A program made the position numbers and the translations under genes. Below the pieces are notes generated by a model. That model saw only the letters and a list, made by a program, of their open reading frames with translations. It searched no databases and was not told the DNA's origin. DNA of 35,848 bases from Gammaproteobacteria bacterium (GTDB lineage Bacteria; Pseudomonadota; Gammaproteobacteria; DAOVJZ01), in contig JAOUJV010000013.1 of NCBI GenBank assembly GCA_029882995.1, forward strand, positions 1-35,848. Reading direction: 5' to 3'. Positions 35,444 to 35,848 of this stretch are shown one piece after another. Positions within the stretch are counted from its first letter, which is position 1. The number at the start of each line of letters is the position of its first letter.

Positions 35444-35848
35444 TCAAGAACCGGATGGTACTAACACTTCCTGTAAGGCATTAATAAAACACTCATTCTC
35501 TTCCGGCTTGCCAACTGTCACACGCAAGCAATTCTTCAATGCCGGATTACTGCCATTCAGGTTTTTTATCAGTACACCCTTTTCCTTAAGAACTTGATGA
35601 ATGTTATCAGCCTTGCCGTCTGGAGTGCGGAATAAAATAAAATTGGCCTTGCTCGGATAAACGGTTACACCATTGATGGATTGCAATTGTTGCGACAAGG
35701 TTTCGCGTTCTTCACGAAGTGATTGTGCCTGTGCATCCAGAACTTCTGTGTGTTCCAGCGCAAACCCGGCACTTGCCTGTGACAGGATATTTATGTTGTA
35801 CGGTAACCGCACTTTATTAAATTCGGTGATCCACTCAGGTGCACCCAT
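35444..35848 (-). CDS. hisC: Histidinol-phosphate aminotransferase, C-terminal part (cut by window edge)
   Basis: 134 aa of the C-terminal third; the gene continues beyond position 35848. PLP-dependent enzyme of histidine synthesis, converting imidazole acetol phosphate to histidinol phosphate. KVRLPYNINILSQASAGFAL matches the HisC segment after the PLP lysine (which lies outside the window), and PSKANFILFRTP and CLRVTVGKPEENECFINAL are the conserved C-terminal substrate-binding pieces. It converges with degS across 27 bp. The family call is strong for a fragment; which hisC paralogue it is cannot be told. Confidence 0.92.
   Translation of the reverse strand: MGAPEWITEFNKVRLPYNINILSQASAGFALEHTEVLDAQAQSLREERETLSQQLQSINGVTVYPSKANFILFRTPDGKADNIHQVLKEKGVLIKNLNGSNPALKNCLRVTVGKPEENECFINALQEVLVPSGS

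Overview
The window is core chromosome of a gammaproteobacterium. It holds a complete dcw (division and cell wall) cluster, RNase P RNA, and the rsmI-lpoA-yraN-diaA/gmhA-dolP block typical of Gammaproteobacteria. It also holds sspA/sspB, a cytochrome bc1 operon and a DegS/AlgW protease next to hisC. From memory, the gene order resembles the Pseudomonas arrangement more than that of E. coli (rnpB beside mraZ, ssp next to pet, an AlgW-type gene next to hisC). The DNA is moderately AT-rich and is unlikely to be Pseudomonas itself. MurE carries the meso-DAP motif and LpxC is present, so the cell is Gram-negative. The bc1 complex indicates respiratory metabolism.

Layout. (1) 1-2700: a hairpin repeat, an M23 peptidase gene (-), dciA (+) and lpxC (-). 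(2) 2885-20643: the dcw cluster, all on the minus strand. In transcription order it is mraZ, rsmH, ftsL, ftsI, murE, murF, mraY, murD, ftsW, murG, murC, murB, ddl, ftsQ, ftsA, ftsZ. Stop-start overlaps or near-zero gaps join mraZ through ftsA; larger gaps appear only before ftsZ and lpxC. A sigma70-like promoter with four MraZ boxes precedes mraZ. (3) 20884-21250: rnpB and its promoter. (4) 21325-23010: a small AT-rich accessory segment between rnpB and rsmI. It contains a HigB/Gp49-like toxin and XRE antitoxin with a palindromic promoter-operator, then two unrecognised genes, each followed at its 3' end by a copy of a short palindromic element. (5) 23009-28843: rsmI (-), then lpoA, yraN, gmhA/diaA, dolP and an FAD-linked oxidase (+). 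(6) 28875-33172: a macrodomain gene, sspB, sspA and petC/petB/petA, all minus. (7) 33373-35848: a Nif3-like gene (-), a short-repeat block, degS/algW (+) and the 3' part of hisC (-).

How the genes work together. The dcw enzymes take UDP-MurNAc through UDP-MurNAc-pentapeptide (MurB, C, E, F, D, Ddl) to lipid I and II (MraY, MurG). FtsW/FtsI polymerise septal wall under FtsQ/L/A/Z control. LpoA, DolP and the M23 enzyme belong to the same envelope programme, and DegS/AlgW senses envelope stress. SspA/SspB link stringent regulation and ClpXP proteolysis.

The most unusual parts are the accessory segment between rnpB and rsmI, the 120-bp hairpin repeat at the left edge, the short tandem-repeat block before degS, and several promoters that would give nearly leaderless messages. 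No clearly new multi-gene system is visible. The palindrome-gene units are the best candidate for something under-described.
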